Translations under genes and position numbers: made by a program | The notes under the pieces: model-generated | Seen by the model: the letters and a program-made list of their open reading frames with translations, nothing else | Database searches by the model: none | What the model was told of the DNA's origin: nothing | In this document: one piece after another, positions 5,708 to 5,804 of the stretch | Layout: each line of letters starts with the position of its first letter | Position numbering within the stretch: the first letter of the stretch is position 1 | Source of the DNA: Sporomusa sp. | Lineage (GTDB): Bacteria; Bacillota_C; Negativicutes; Sporomusales; Sporomusaceae | NCBI GenBank assembly: GCA_029256645.1 | Contig: JAQSXM010000244.1 | Location: 1-5,804 of the forward strand | Direction: 5' to 3' | Length of the DNA stretch: 5,804 nt

Positions 5708-5804
5708 TACTTCTCCATCCCCTCTATAATCATATGTACCAGTTCAGCCCTATTGATTAATTCCTGGCTGCCTGTTTCCATATTTTTTAACATCACTTTA
5801 TTTT
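5707..5804 (-). CDS. hisS: Histidyl-tRNA synthetase, C-terminal 31 codons, 5' part outside the window
   Basis: An open minus-strand frame enters at the right edge and ends with TAA at 5707-5709. Its last residues include [14 protein letters not shown] and end EGMEK. The pattern of a beta strand, then 'K-ME-TG-Q-E', then a short helix with ELV matches the end of HisRS, whose anticodon-binding domain closes this way. hisS directly upstream of aspS is a standard Firmicutes arrangement. The stop codon shares one base with the aspS start (TAATG), and the aspS ribosome site lies in the final hisS codons, so translation is likely coupled. Identity rests on this short tail plus the gene order. Confidence 0.82.
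   Translation of the reverse strand, partial: NKVMLKNMETGSQELINRAELVHMIIEGMEK

Overview
The window looks like ordinary chromosomal backbone from an anaerobic Firmicute. The evidence is the hisS-aspS pair, a Firmicutes-style 6S RNA just downstream of aspS, rarA in the same neighbourhood (in Bacillus subtilis 6S-1 RNA also lies between aspS and rarA), AGGAG/GGGGG-type ribosome binding sites, and GTG and TTG starts. Two acetate-transporter paralogs suit an organism that exchanges acetate. A member of the Negativicutes (Sporomusa or Pelosinus type) is my best guess, but it rests on the general look of the proteins and not on a search.

Layout, left to right. The 3' end of a plus-strand acetate-transporter gene (1-241) is followed by a strong intrinsic terminator (251-300). 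That terminator overlaps the 3' end of the convergent minus-strand rarA (288-1622). rarA lies immediately downstream of, and is probably translationally coupled to, a PLP-dependent threonine aldolase gene (1627-2658). The aldolase has its own promoter (2685-2713). Next is a complete minus-strand acetate-transporter gene (2821-3441), with an extended -10 promoter on its 5' side and an intrinsic terminator on its 3' side. The 436-base gap 3442-3877 has no credible protein gene. Most of it is a 6S RNA gene on the minus strand (about 3594-3803) with its own promoter. Then come aspS (3878-5707) and the last 31 codons of hisS (5707-5804), whose stop overlaps the aspS start as TAATG.

Functionally there are three groups: translation and transcription housekeeping (HisRS, AspRS, 6S RNA), genome maintenance (RarA), and small-molecule metabolism (acetate transport, threonine/glycine interconversion). 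Apart from the first transporter fragment, everything is transcribed leftward, in at least four units: hisS-aspS, 6S RNA, the transporter, and ltaE-rarA. AspRS carries the His and Gly residues associated with non-discriminating enzymes, so it may also charge tRNA-Asn.

I found no mobile element, CRISPR array, phage gene or defence system, and no plainly novel system. The most useful results are the 6S RNA with its predicted product-RNA start, the overlap of a terminator with the rarA coding end, the divided acetate-transporter pair, and the corrected start of the aldolase.
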